Shown in pieces: positions 46,454-56,748 of a DNA stretch of 62,218 bases. Both the position numbers and the translations under genes were made by a program. Each line of letters begins with the position of its first letter. Positions within the stretch are counted from its first letter, which is position 1. The notes below the pieces were generated by a model. The model searched no databases. It was not told the DNA's origin and worked only from the letters and a program-made list of their open reading frames with translations. This DNA comes from Thalassovita sp. (lineage in GTDB: Bacteria > Bacteroidota > Bacteroidia > Cytophagales > Flammeovirgaceae). Where the stretch lies: contig PBYL01000129.1 in the NCBI GenBank assembly GCA_002729595.1, positions 1-62,218 on the forward strand, read 5' to 3'.

Positions 46454-46466
46454 AATAGAGTCAAAA

Positions 46467-49400
46467 CTATTTTTTGATTAATTTATAACTATGCCTGCCA
46501 TATTTATTACCATTAATTTCCAATAAGTAAAAACCATTACTTACGGAGTTAATAGAATTAGACAAGTTTATTGAATAAGAATAATTTCCTGCATCTATTT
46601 GCTTATTCTCTGAATAGATAATTCTTCCACCTAAATCTCTTAAAATAATATCAATTGTTTCAGAATCTGGGAATGTAAAATCCAGATTTAAAGCATCATT
46701 AAATGGATTAGGATATACATCGATAGCTACAATAGTTTCCTCACTGTCAATTTGCACATCTTGAGCTGCCTGCCTCGAACTTGCTGAGAAACTTTCAACA
46801 GCCTGGATAATAAGACCATTGATATATGCATATGAAGAATTATCTCCAAGTGAAATATCTATAATTATTTCTCCATTATCATCTGGTGTTACACCATTAA
46901 TAGCAGCTGTATTTTCCATATTGTAAGAAGCGTTTAATGAAACTGACTCTCCATCTATGGTATAAATACTGGTTCTATCACCTCCGCCATCTCTACTGGC
47001 AAAAAACACAAGATTATACTTGAAGAAACTACTTAATCCTGAAAGGGTCAATTGCCCTGTATTTCCAAAATCTAACCAGTAAGAACTGCTCATTACATTA
47101 TCCGGAACTATACCTGAGTTGTCACCTGTGCTCATTCCGTAAGGATTCACTCCATCAAAATTACTTGTGATTTCTAAATTAATTCCTGTAGCATTTCCTT
47201 CATCATTATAAAGATCAGTATAATAATCACCTAATTGAGGGACAGAACTAGTATTATTCCATGGGGCTCCTTCCGGATTGATCTCATTGAAATTTACATA
47301 TACAGCAAAAACTAATGTCCTTCCTTCAGATATATTACTGAAATCAGATTCTCCAACAGCATTAATTGCTCTAACCTGGTAATAATAAACAGAACCTGTA
47401 CTTAATAAGGAATCTGTAAAGCTGATTGTATCACTTCCGACAGTAGATATCTTAGTATAAGTACCATCAATAGTACTGGATCTCCAAACTTCAAATCCGG
47501 TTTCATTATCGGAATTATCTACCCAATTGAGCTGAATTGCTGATCTGGACAAAGTACTTGTTGTCAATCCGGATGGACTGAAAGGTAATCCATTATCTTC
47601 ATAAGCTTGTATAACCATCGCATTAAGATAGGCATAAGTAGATGTAGAAGCTTTTTGAATAGTAACAACCAATTCTCCCAGAGAGTCAGGAGATACTCCA
47701 TTTATCTGAACAGTTTCAGAGCTGTTGTACGAACTGTTAAGTGATACGATTTCATCTCCAACAGAATATTCTGTTGTACGATCTCCTCCTCCATCTCGGC
47801 TGCCAAAAAATATCAGGTTGTATTTGTTTGAATCAGATAATCCTGCAATACGGATTCTTCTTGCATCTCCACTACTTTCCCAATATGAAGTAGTCATTAC
47901 TTCGTTTGGATATATCCCCGAATCATCACTTACTCCAAGTTCATTCCAACCAGCCCAGGTATCCAGCAATTCCAGAGAAATGCCTGTTTCAATGCCCACA
48001 TCATCTAAAAGATTTGTGATTGTTAAACCTGATGAAGGAAAAGCAGATGTGTTATTCCATGGGGATGAACCAACTATGGAACCTTCAGTAAAGTTAACAT
48101 ATACTGATGTCATGTCTCCTTTTGTAACCACTATAGAAACTATAAGTTCCTGAACGCCTCCATTTTGATCTTCAGCCAATATTGTAACAGAATAATCTCC
48201 TTCATCGCTTTCTTGTGGCGAAAGTGATAGTGTTCCATTGCCATTGCCTAAGTCCTCAAATTCGGCAAAATCTGGTAAATCGGGCATTGATAGTGTAATT
48301 GTATCACTAACATCTTCATCAGTAGCTGTAAAAAATACCTGAGAAGAATCACCAGCCTTTACTGAAATTATTCCTGGATCAGTAATTTCAGGAGGAGCAT
48401 TTAAGGTCATTATTGATATCACATTGCTATAATCGGAATAACCATATTGATTAAAAGCACGCACTTTATAATAGTACCAGGTACTTCCAAGGACTGAAGT
48501 ATCTTCATAAGAAGTAGTTTCTGGAGTTGTGCCACCAGTGTTTAAAAGTTCGTAGGAACTGGTATCTGATGTTGAACGCCATACTTCATATCCATTTTCG
48601 TTATATGCAATATCTGACCATGAAAGTGTTATTTCCGGGCCTTCTGAGGCTGTTGCAGAAAGCTCCTGAGCTGCTGCTGGAATAGTTCCATCATCAAGGT
48701 AAGCCCTTAATACGAAAGCGTTTATATAAACATAGGAAGAACCACTTCCTCTTGAAACTTCCACTTCAATTTCTCCATTAGCATCAGGAGAAAGTGCCGA
48801 AATAGAAACTGTATTTGTGCTGTTTTGAGAGGCATTTAAAGTTACAGTTTGTCCACCAGCTGTAAAATCTGTATTTCGATTGGTTTGTGATGTCTCATCT
48901 CTGCTTCCAAAGAATATTACCTCATATGAATAGTTATCAGATAATCCGTACAAGGTTATTGTTTCTGATGTTCTGTTTGACCAATATGATGTTCGCATCA
49001 CATTTGTGGGGTACACTCCTGTTGCAGATGTAGCTCCAAGTGTATTATAACCAAAATCGGAAGTTCGTATACCTATTGAAGTTTCATTTCCATCTACGTC
49101 CAAAAATGGTCCAAATTCGTCACCATCTGCAGCATCTTTGTGGGTGTTATTCCAAGGAGAATCCGCATCAAAATCTTCTCCATTTAGATTAACGAACACT
49201 TCAAAACCTGTTGAGGCTTCCGAGACTTCCAACACGAATGATTCCGAAACTATTGCACCTTCAGGATCTTCCACAAAAACTTCTATTGGATATGTACCTC
49301 CATCCAAAAGACCAGGGCTAAATTTTAATATTGCCGTACCATCCAATCCTGGTTCCAAGATTCCAAATGAGGGAAGTTCCGGTACAACAGACCATTCCAA

Positions 49401-52400
49401 ATCAGTCACACCATTTTCATCGAAAGCAGATAATAAAATCTCTATAGAATCCTCTTCCTGTATTGAAATGTTTTCTATTGGTGATAATACTGGCAGATAA
49501 TTCTCACCTACTATTAGATCAAATGTAGATGTAGATAGACCACCAAAAGTATCGGCTAGTGAAATTGTTATGGTATATGTTCCTGTATCTGCAACAACAG
49601 GGGTGAACAATAATAAAGCTGAACCATCTTCATAATCTGTTAGTTCACCAAAAGAAGGTAATCCTTCCTCAGAATAGCTTAATTGATTTCCATCTGCATC
49701 CTCTCCAAACAGATTAATATATAACTCGCTATCATATCTCATAACCTGATTTCCAATAGCTGAAAGCTCAGGTGCGTTGTTCAGAGTTTTTGCAAAAACT
49801 GCCAGGGAAGAAGTATCTTCACCTACATTAAAGGCATTTACTTTATAATAATAAGTTACATTCGCATATAGACCCTCGTCTGTATAAGTTGTTATGTTTT
49901 CTTCTAATGTTGTTAGTAAATTAAATTTACTATTATTAGTTGAACGATATACATTGAACCCCTTTTCATCATCACTTTCATCATTCCAGCTTAAAGTAAT
50001 TTTAGTGGATGAAATTGCATTTGCAACTAAATTAGAGGGATTAACCGGATCAGGTGGTAATGGTTGGGTAGTGGTAAATGGTCTCAAGCCATTATTCACA
50101 GCTTCTATTATTTTTTGAATTTCTTCTATACTTAATGCTTTTCTATAAACTTGAAAATCATCCAATAATCCATAGTAAGGACTACCATTATCCCCAAAAG
50201 CATTACTACTTCCATTTGTTGCTCCTAAACCAGCACTATTACTATGCGCACTAACATCTGAATAACCCGTATTTGGATCGACATCTTTCTCTTCTCCATT
50301 CAGATAAAGACTTAGCCTGCCATTGTTAAAAACAGTAGTTACATGTACCCATTCACCTTCTGATACTGAATAGGAAATAGTTTTTTGCTGGCTATTATCT
50401 CGTACAGCAACTTCAATATTATTATTTTCCAGACGAATTGCCATTCCATTGGTAGTTCCACCTTCATCATAAATCATTCTTTTTCCTTCAATGGAAAAAG
50501 GTTTTATCCAGAAAGCTACTGTTCTTTCGGTAAATTCATCATGAAATTCGCCAGATCCACTACCTAAAGAAAGCATATCATCTAAACCGTCCAGACTTAA
50601 AGATGCTATCCCTTCTTTAACGTCAACAGAATCAAAAGCCGGAGATCCTGATGGAGTAGTAATTAAACCATTATCAATTTCATTCAAAAAATCATTTTCG
50701 AATCTCAAATACATTTTTGCTGTAGGTAAAAATGCTTGAAAATCAGATTCGCCATAATTACCCAATGATTGAACTTTATAATAATAAGTTGTAGACGCAT
50801 CAAGTCCTGTATCATTGAAACTCGTAACATTAGATCCAACAATTCCTGCTGATTCGAAAGGTCCATCCTGAGATGTGGCTCTAAATACCTGAAAACTGGT
50901 TTCATTATTACTGTTATCATCCCATGTAACTAATATTTCCTCGTAGGAAATCGTAGTTGCTACAACATTTGTCGGCATTTCAGGAGTAGCCTCAGGAAAG
51001 GTATAGTCACTTCTAAACATTCCTATAGGAATAAGTTCTCTTTCTACTCCATGAGCAGTATTGCTCCAGTAAATCTCTAATCCTTTTCCACTTCCTCCTC
51101 CTTGAAAATAAGTAACTACAATAGGATAAACCCCTGCCTTTGAAAAACTATAGGTCCCTTCTCGGGATCTCATGCTATGTGTGCCATCATTAGTTACTAC
51201 CAGATTTGCTTCATCATAGGTTCCAATATACAGTTTACTTCCATCATCAGAGCGTGTTTCAAATGTATAATTACCTGCCACAGGAATGTAAATAAATCCT
51301 TCCCACATAAGAGCAAATTCGGCATCCCTTTCTCTGATACTTATATCAATACTTGAAAATATACCAGTCGTTTTTGGTGTAAGTGTGTCAAAATCTGGTA
51401 GTTGACTCCAGGTTCCTTCATAATATTTGTAATTAAATTCAGCTTCTACTGCAGCAATTGTAATTCTATTACTTGGTGGAGAAGTGTTTCCTGTTGCATC
51501 TCTGGCAACAACTGAAAAATTATAAGATTTACCTTCAACCAGATTGTAAATAGTTACATTATTTTCGCTTGTAACAATAGCCCTCTGGCCATTTTGGTAA
51601 ACATCATATTTAGAAACCCCCACATTATCTACCGATTCAGTCCATGATAAAGAAACTTCAGTAGAGCTAACGGAGGTAGCATATAAATTTAGGGGAGCGG
51701 AGGGAGATTCACTATCTACTTGAGTTTGAGTTGCTACTTCACTAGAAACAGGACCAGCACCATTTTCATTCACTGGTCTCAAAATGTAAAAATATTCGGT
51801 ATTTGGTAAGAGATTAGAATCTAGATATGAAAACACATCAGCTTCAGTAATATGTACCAATGAAAATCCTGTGCCCGATTCTAAACTTCTATAAATTTCA
51901 AAACCAGTCTCGTTATAACTAGCATTTGGATTATCACTCCAATCTAATTGTATTGTTGTTTTTGAAGGAGCATAAGCAACCAAACCATTGATTGCATCAG
52001 GTGCATTCACTCCAGATGCATTAACGACCTTAAATGGATCTGAAAAATTACTTGAACAACCAAATTTCTCAGTTACGCTTGCAATATACTCTGCAGGTTC
52101 TGAAACTTCTAATGTACTAGATATCCCCAAAACAGTATTTTCGCCAACTTTTCTCCATTCATAAGATTCATACCCCTCTGGTAGCTCAAGTATAACACTG
52201 GTGTTACCATTAGGAGAAGGTATAACATGGCTCATACTTTCCGCTACAACTATAGGAGGTGTTACAGTTGTAGCTTTCTCTCCTACTACCATGGGCTCTG
52301 GAGACCAATAAGACCATTCATTTCCTCTTTTAACACGAACATCATATACTCCATACTCCGTTACTTGTACTGTGTTATTTACAGCTCCAGATATAATAAC

Positions 52401-53351
52401 CCCATCTTTTCTCCATTCATATCCATCAAACCCTGGTGTTACTCCTATTGTAATATTTACAGGATCTCCCGGACAAAATTCATGTTGTTCATACAAAACC
52501 CATGGATTTACTTTGTTAGAAGCAATCATAAAAGGAAAGAACTCATCCTCAGCATATACAGTAGACATTATACTATGTCCCTTTCCTAAATAAAGAGTAT
52601 AGTTTATATTTCCTCCTGCGTCTTCAACCTGAGATATTAAGGCTTCAGTTTGATAGGGATATGGACCCTTATCTTTTTCCCCTTGAAATACCCACATAGG
52701 TATAAACTTATAATCGTCAATACTGCTTGCTGTTCCAGGAGATATACCGCTTATAGGTAATGCTGATGAAAAAACTGTTGGGTGTGCAGCAATAAAATCC
52801 CAAACAGAAACAGCTCCTCCAGATCTGCCATTTAAGGAAACCCTGTTTATATCAAGATTAAGTTCCTCATCAAAGATGGTAATGAGTTCAGAAATTGCTT
52901 GAAAAATTTGTGGAGAATATTTTGAATTAGTTGCTTGTGGAGAAACAACAAATCCATCAAATGTCCCATTATTTATTGCTTTTTCAAATGCATCTGCCCC
53001 TGCATTATTGAGATGCCGATCATTCAAATAAATAGTTCCATTGGAAAAACCATACCCATGTAAAATCACTATCATAGGGTATTCTTCTGATCTGGATGGA
53101 TCATAATTATTCGGAAAGCGTAATCTAAAAGGTAAGCCCTTATAAATATATGATTTCCAACTATCTGAATCCCAACTTACTTCAGGAGTAATTACCCATT
53201 TACCCACTTCTCCATAAGAGGGTTGTGTTGGAGGAGTTAATGTGTCATATTCTACAATAGGATCATTGGGATCTAAGACTTGTGAAAACGAAATATTATA
53301 TCCGATTAAGATAAAAAATGGTATACAGAAAAAGGCATATATGTTTTTCAT
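46467..53351 (-). CDS. Giant secreted alpha/beta-hydrolase with FN3, PA14, LamG-like and PWNNT domains and T9SS tail
   Basis: A 2294-residue paralogue of the 2231-residue protein at 6822. Signal peptide about 1-24 (ending SFSQ). Hydrolase about 60-290: VILHGYG, NGRSGG (S177), FQGEKDKG, GKGHSIM with the catalytic-type His. Ig-like and FN3 modules follow, then PA14 (about 655-790), FN3, a concanavalin/LamG-like domain (about 890-1080: VKEGIASLSLDGLDDMLSLG, WVHVTTVFNNGRLSLYLNGE) where the paralogue has its second PA14, FN3, two cadherin/Ig repeats, and three PWNNT modules (SPWNNTHKD, SPWNNTSAF, APWNNTSSV) with FN3 between. The tail has DVYPNPFNDALNLDF and GFYLLEING, a type A Por sorting domain. 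A surface-acting glycan esterase is inferred; the substrate is unknown. Confidence 0.88.
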   Translation of the reverse strand: MKNIYAFFCIPFFILIGYNISFSQVLDPNDPIVEYDTLTPPTQPSYGEVGKWVITPEVSWDSDSWKSYIYKGLPFRLRFPNNYDPSRSEEYPMIVILHGYGFSNGTIYLNDRHLNNAGADAFEKAINNGTFDGFVVSPQATNSKYSPQIFQAISELITIFDEELNLDINRVSLNGRSGGAVSVWDFIAAHPTVFSSALPISGISPGTASSIDDYKFIPMWVFQGEKDKGPYPYQTEALISQVEDAGGNINYTLYLGKGHSIMSTVYAEDEFFPFMIASNKVNPWVLYEQHEFCPGDPVNITIGVTPGFDGYEWRKDGVIISGAVNNTVQVTEYGVYDVRVKRGNEWSYWSPEPMVVGEKATTVTPPIVVAESMSHVIPSPNGNTSVILELPEGYESYEWRKVGENTVLGISSTLEVSEPAEYIASVTEKFGCSSNFSDPFKVVNASGVNAPDAINGLVAYAPSKTTIQLDWSDNPNASYNETGFEIYRSLESGTGFSLVHITEADVFSYLDSNLLPNTEYFYILRPVNENGAGPVSSEVATQTQVDSESPSAPLNLYATSVSSTEVSLSWTESVDNVGVSKYDVYQNGQRAIVTSENNVTIYNLVEGKSYNFSVVARDATGNTSPPSNRITIAAVEAEFNYKYYEGTWSQLPDFDTLTPKTTGIFSSIDISIRERDAEFALMWEGFIYIPVAGNYTFETRSDDGSKLYIGTYDEANLVVTNDGTHSMRSREGTYSFSKAGVYPIVVTYFQGGGSGKGLEIYWSNTAHGVERELIPIGMFRSDYTFPEATPEMPTNVVATTISYEEILVTWDDNSNNETSFQVFRATSQDGPFESAGIVGSNVTSFNDTGLDASTTYYYKVQSLGNYGESDFQAFLPTAKMYLRFENDFLNEIDNGLITTPSGSPAFDSVDVKEGIASLSLDGLDDMLSLGSGSGEFHDEFTERTVAFWIKPFSIEGKRMIYDEGGTTNGMAIRLENNNIEVAVRDNSQQKTISYSVSEGEWVHVTTVFNNGRLSLYLNGEEKDVDPNTGYSDVSAHSNSAGLGATNGSSNAFGDNGSPYYGLLDDFQVYRKALSIEEIQKIIEAVNNGLRPFTTTQPLPPDPVNPSNLVANAISSTKITLSWNDESDDEKGFNVYRSTNNSKFNLLTTLEENITTYTDEGLYANVTYYYKVNAFNVGEDTSSLAVFAKTLNNAPELSAIGNQVMRYDSELYINLFGEDADGNQLSYSEEGLPSFGELTDYEDGSALLLFTPVVADTGTYTITISLADTFGGLSTSTFDLIVGENYLPVLSPIENISIQEEDSIEILLSAFDENGVTDLEWSVVPELPSFGILEPGLDGTAILKFSPGLLDGGTYPIEVFVEDPEGAIVSESFVLEVSEASTGFEVFVNLNGEDFDADSPWNNTHKDAADGDEFGPFLDVDGNETSIGIRTSDFGYNTLGATSATGVYPTNVMRTSYWSNRTSETITLYGLSDNYSYEVIFFGSRDETSQTNRNTDFTAGGQTVTLNASQNSTNTVSISALSPDANGEIEVEVSRGSGSSYVYINAFVLRAYLDDGTIPAAAQELSATASEGPEITLSWSDIAYNENGYEVWRSTSDTSSYELLNTGGTTPETTSYEDTSVLGSTWYYYKVRAFNQYGYSDYSNVISIMTLNAPPEITDPGIISVKAGDSSQVFFTATDEDVSDTITLSMPDLPDFAEFEDLGNGNGTLSLSPQESDEGDYSVTILAEDQNGGVQELIVSIVVTKGDMTSVYVNFTEGSIVGSSPWNNTSAFPSSGLTITNLLDDVGIETGISLELLDTWAGWNELGVSDDSGIYPNEVMTTSYWESSGDARRIRIAGLSDSNKYNLIFFGSRDGGGDRTTEYSVGDEIVSLNSSYNSSETVQINGVSPDSLGELVVTIQKASTSTYAYLNAMVIQAYEDNGLPFSPSGLTTSTLSRSAIQLNWVDNSDNETGFEVWRSSTIDGTYTKISTVGSDTISFTDSLLSTGSVYYYQVRAINAVGESDFSNISEGRTLVFAVYVNFNEINPEGAPWNNTSSVPQLGDYYTDLYNDEGNATGINLEITSNFDGVNPYGMSTGDNSGIVPDNVMSSSYWLDFGNTGQLTLSGLSSFFKYNLVFFASRDGGGDRTSIYTIDGESVSLNASYNMENTAAINGVTPDDNGEIIIDISLGDNSSYAYINGLIIQAVESFSASSRQAAQDVQIDSEETIVAIDVYPNPFNDALNLDFTFPDSETIDIILRDLGGRIIYSENKQIDAGNYSYSINLSNSINSVSNGFYLLEINGNKYGRHSYKLIKK

Positions 53352-53744
53352 TATAAATATGAAAAAGTTGAATGAAATATATTCGCTGTAATTCTTATAA
53401 AAAATTGTATCATTCGTCTTTTTTTGACAAATTGATATTTTGAGTCTATAAAAAATTAAAACTTAATCTTTCCTAAAAAGATCGAGCATAATTTATAACT
53501 AGATAATATAGTGATTGGAGTCATTCTTTGTGTATGTAGACATGTAAATATATAAATCTGTTATATAACACAGAAAATAAATTAAAAACGCTGACCTTAT
53601 ATTAACAATAATTAAGATAACTTACACAATTTTAAAGATGAATAAAACGATTATCACTTAACATAAATTAAATTATGTGTGTTTTTGAAATCTCCTGAAC
53701 TGGCCTTACATTAAACTGTAAGCCCATGAAAAACAAAGAAATTT
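53352..53744. other. 390-base spacer
   Basis: It lies between the start of the giant minus-strand gene and the end of the first rep gene. No gene is visible. The promoter of the giant gene must lie here, but I could not place a -33/-7 pair with confidence. Confidence 0.5.
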
Positions 53745-54686
53745 CTACACAAGAAAAAACTGTCCCACAGCATATGCAGTTTTATTCTTAACAATTCCAT
53801 CTGAAATAGCCAGATTGATTTGGTATAATTTCTTGGCTATTTCCTTATAACTCATATTGTTGAAAATTTTTTGGATTTGGGAATTAGTCAACCCAAGAGA
53901 TTTAAACTTATCGTATAAATCCATTTTTCCTTCATGTAAGTGTTGTTCTGGATGAACAATCTTCGCTATGTTTACTTTGTTTTGAACTTTTGTATCTTGT
54001 TTTTCAAATTCATTTAGTTTATTCTTCTTATTAAATTTTACAGTAAAATATATATCTGTAATCCGCCTTCCTTGCTTGATTGTATCATATGTAAATGAAA
54101 CATCTGCTAAAGCCACTTCTTTTTCAGCTACATCTAATACATATTTTCTAAAAGCTGAAAATTTATGGTATTGATCTGCAACACCTAATCTATCTTTTAA
54201 AGTATCTAAAGGGATAGTAAATGTACCTAAATTACGCTTGCTACAAACAATTTGGTAAATACGTTTAGAGAATTTGCTTCTCATTCTTAGAATATGCCTT
54301 AAATTCAGAATAGTAAAATTTCTCTTAAGATCAAATAAATAAGGACGTATATCTGGCGAAAGTCTAATCAATAAAAGACCTTTTCCTCTTTCGTATTTTA
54401 CTCTACTAAACAACCAAATTTGATCATAAGACCCATCATTATATACTTGTTCAAGGCTTCTGCTGCCTAACTCTTTAGTAGCCTCCCTCAGCCTTTTATA
54501 ATTAACAGGGGCATTTGTGTATTTCTCAAGCTCTTTTACCATTACGGTATATACTTTATCTGTCGGATCAGTACTTTTTATTTTACCAATAAGGATAAAA
54601 AGTATATCCATTTGAGTTGTAGTCAAATCATGTTTGGCATTACTAATACTGTTATGCTGGATTATAGTTTCCTTTAAGTGTTCCAT
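53745..54686 (-). CDS. Rep_3-family plasmid replication initiator A
   Basis: A 313-residue initiator with two winged-helix domains. The N-terminal domain has KHDLTTTQMDILFILIGKIK and a WLFSRVKYERGKGLLLIRLS strand pair; LRHILRMRSKFSKRIYQIV and YHKFSAFRKYVLDVAEKEV begin the second winged-helix domain. This is the pattern of Bacteroidota Rep_3 (RepB) proteins. I chose the ATG at 54686: the 17-residue upstream extension in this frame is simply translated iteron DNA. Rep_3 proteins bind iterons as monomers to start theta replication and often repress themselves as dimers. The tandem iterons start 26 bases upstream of this ATG. Confidence 0.92.
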   Translation of the reverse strand: MEHLKETIIQHNSISNAKHDLTTTQMDILFILIGKIKSTDPTDKVYTVMVKELEKYTNAPVNYKRLREATKELGSRSLEQVYNDGSYDQIWLFSRVKYERGKGLLLIRLSPDIRPYLFDLKRNFTILNLRHILRMRSKFSKRIYQIVCSKRNLGTFTIPLDTLKDRLGVADQYHKFSAFRKYVLDVAEKEVALADVSFTYDTIKQGRRITDIYFTVKFNKKNKLNEFEKQDTKVQNKVNIAKIVHPEQHLHEGKMDLYDKFKSLGLTNSQIQKIFNNMSYKEIAKKLYQINLAISDGIVKNKTAYAVGQFFLV

Positions 54687-54711
54687 TATGTTACTTATTT
54701 TAAAGAAATTG

Positions 54712-55185
54712 CTTACAAATTCTATCCTTGCAAACATTTTCTATCTTATAACTGACAATATCTATTCTTTAGACTTACATTTTCTACCCTTTCGCTTACA
54801 ATATCTATTCTTTTGATAGTATAATTAACTGATTTGCAGTGCATTAATGGAACTATAATATTTAAATATATAATAAATACTCTAAAAAGAGAAGTGATTT
54901 TTGCAACAAAAGTTAATAGTATTTCTTAGTAAACTTATATTTTCTATCCTTATTAAAGGATGAAAAGTAATTACTTATTTGTTGTATCACCTTACAATTT
55001 CTATCCTTTAAGATTATACACTTATCAATAAGTAGCCTTTGCAGTCAATCTTATCAGATATAAGAGCTCATTATTACTTACAATTTCTATCCTTTATTAA
55101 TTTTCTATCACTTGCTTGACAACTGACATATTCTATCCTTATTTAATAGTTTTTTTTGAGGTACTCACTTACAAATTCTATCCTA
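54712..55185. repeat. Iteron array A (about ten copies) and candidate origin
   Basis: The repeat is close to CTTACAATTTCTATCCTT. Five copies lie at about 21-base pitch (54712, 54731, 54752, 54774, 54795) and five more are spaced wider (about 54933, 54991, 55077, 55123, 55168). They are upstream of replication gene A, so this is the likely origin and self-control site. Variation is mostly in the middle AATTT/ATATC positions. Confidence 0.88.
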
Positions 55186-55251
55186 AAATGAACTTTAAAT
55201 TATATCTATATCTCAAATTGCAATAAAGAGAGAATTCTATCAAATACAACT

Positions 55252-55281
55252 TAGTCAATACTTAATATTAAGTATTGACTA
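55252..55281. repeat. 30-bp perfect palindrome beside iteron array A
   Basis: TAGTCAATACTTAAT is followed directly by its reverse complement. It lies 67 bases past the last iteron. Possible roles are an initiator-dimer operator, a DNA-unwinding/cruciform element of the origin, or a resolution site. Confidence 0.7.
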
Positions 55282-56652
55282 AATATCAATATGATTTATT
55301 ATACTTTTTATTTTAAATATAATTTACTTAATAATATAATATTTTTTTGTTAGTAGTAATAGGTAAATATTATTTTTTTACTACTTATAGTATTTAATGA
55401 TCGAAAACAAAGATTGCCTATCTAAATGTATTTACTTGTGCTTACCTGTTCTATAGAAACAGTAAAATTTTATGGATAATAAACTTCATTTCTAATATTG
55501 CTTATTCGGAGGTAATAGCAACTAAAATATATATAAAAATTGTTCTTGTAGTATCTGAGTGCACTTTCTTTAATATAAAATATATTTAGAATATATCTTG
55601 AATAGCAACTATAATTTGGTGGTATTTTTCAGCTTATTTTCATTCCAAAATATAGAAGAAATTATAGAAATAATATATTGAAAATATGCACTGTAAACAT
55701 TTGAAGCTATGATTTTATCAGAAAAATATAATTTTCTATAATCAAAAATATATACAGGATTATTACCTATTAAAAACTTGTTTGATGTAGGTAGAAATAT
55801 TCTAAAAGGTCTTTATATCTACCTATTGCTTGCTCCAAAATATATTAAAATTATATACCACAAACCTAAAGGGAGAGATGTCTGTATAGAAAAAATATAC
55901 GCTAAAATTAGGTTGGTGAACATTTACTGTAGAGAGGGATCAAATGATTTTCATTTATTGGATTTTGTATAGCTAATCATATTTACTATTTGGTAATGAT
56001 CAGTCAAATAAACTTTCAAAAAGTAAAGCTATATTCATGAATGTGATTGTATTCAAACTGATTTTGAACACAGTAAAACCGTTAGTGGTTATAATTTATT
56101 TTTTGTATAAGTAATGCTGTTTTATAAACCTTCCTATTGTTGCATTCCTCCGTTTCAGCTGTCAATTTTTCGTTATTAAAAACTAAGTTGCACAGTTTTT
56201 ATCCTTTTTCTCCCTTTAGGGCAAGGTAGTTTTTTAGGCTAAAAAACACATCTTGCAATAACACCTGCGGTGTAAAATATCCACTATTCTTAACATTATT
56301 ACTATTTATAAAATACATTTGATGATTGAAACATCAATTATAAAAAGTAAAACATAAAATTTATATTTTGCTTTTTATGCTCTGTTGATAATTGCCTAAG
56401 GAAAATAAAATTTGGATGGTTTGAATAGCAAAAAAATCGTTGAAATTTACCATTAAACTACCAAAATCTAACTTTGATTAAGATTTGAAAAATGGTCGAT
56501 TAAAGAAATATATGCTGGTTTTTAGGGGTGTTGATTTGGCAAACCTTCTGATTTAACATAATAAGGAATTATGAGACACTTTGTGGTATGTGAGCAACTA
56601 CAATTTGGACATATAGATCGTTGTATTTTTTTTTATTACTGCTATGCGTAAA
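55282..56652. other. About 1.4 kb without a convincing gene
   Basis: It is very AT-rich. A 64-codon open frame at 55778-55972 has no recognisable motif and is probably chance. Around 56530-56625 a minus-strand stretch reads with a CPNC zinc-ribbon look but stops early. The 3' flank of the intron remnant is at the right end. Confidence 0.5.
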
Positions 56653-56716
56653 GTAGAGTCTGATAGCTCTAATTTTCTATGAAAATAGTAAATAGAACTA
56701 TCAGTGCCCCTTCATC

Positions 56717-56748
56717 AAACCGTGCTTGAAGTTTTCCCTCACACGGCT
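56717..56748 (-). ncRNA. Group II intron domain V
   Basis: AGCCGTG then TGAGG-GAAAA-CTTCA then AG then CACGGTTT fold as the classical domain V hairpin: lower stem CCGTG/CACGG, a two-base AG bulge, an upper stem with one G-U pair and a GAAA-type loop. Domain V is the catalytic core, so its preservation is notable in a remnant. Confidence 0.85.

Noticed and set aside
47725-48153. 142-codon plus-strand open frame inside the giant minus-strand gene
   Set aside because: It is antisense to a PWNNT/FN3 repeat region with strong codon structure on the minus strand; no motif is seen.
55778-55972. 64-codon open frame in the 1.4-kb gene-free region
   Set aside because: No motif or good neighbour context, and the AT-rich DNA gives such frames by chance.
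56530-56625. Minus-strand CPNC text resembling a transposase zinc ribbon next to the intron remnant
   Set aside because: Only one Cys pair is visible, the frame stops soon after, and no transposase core follows.
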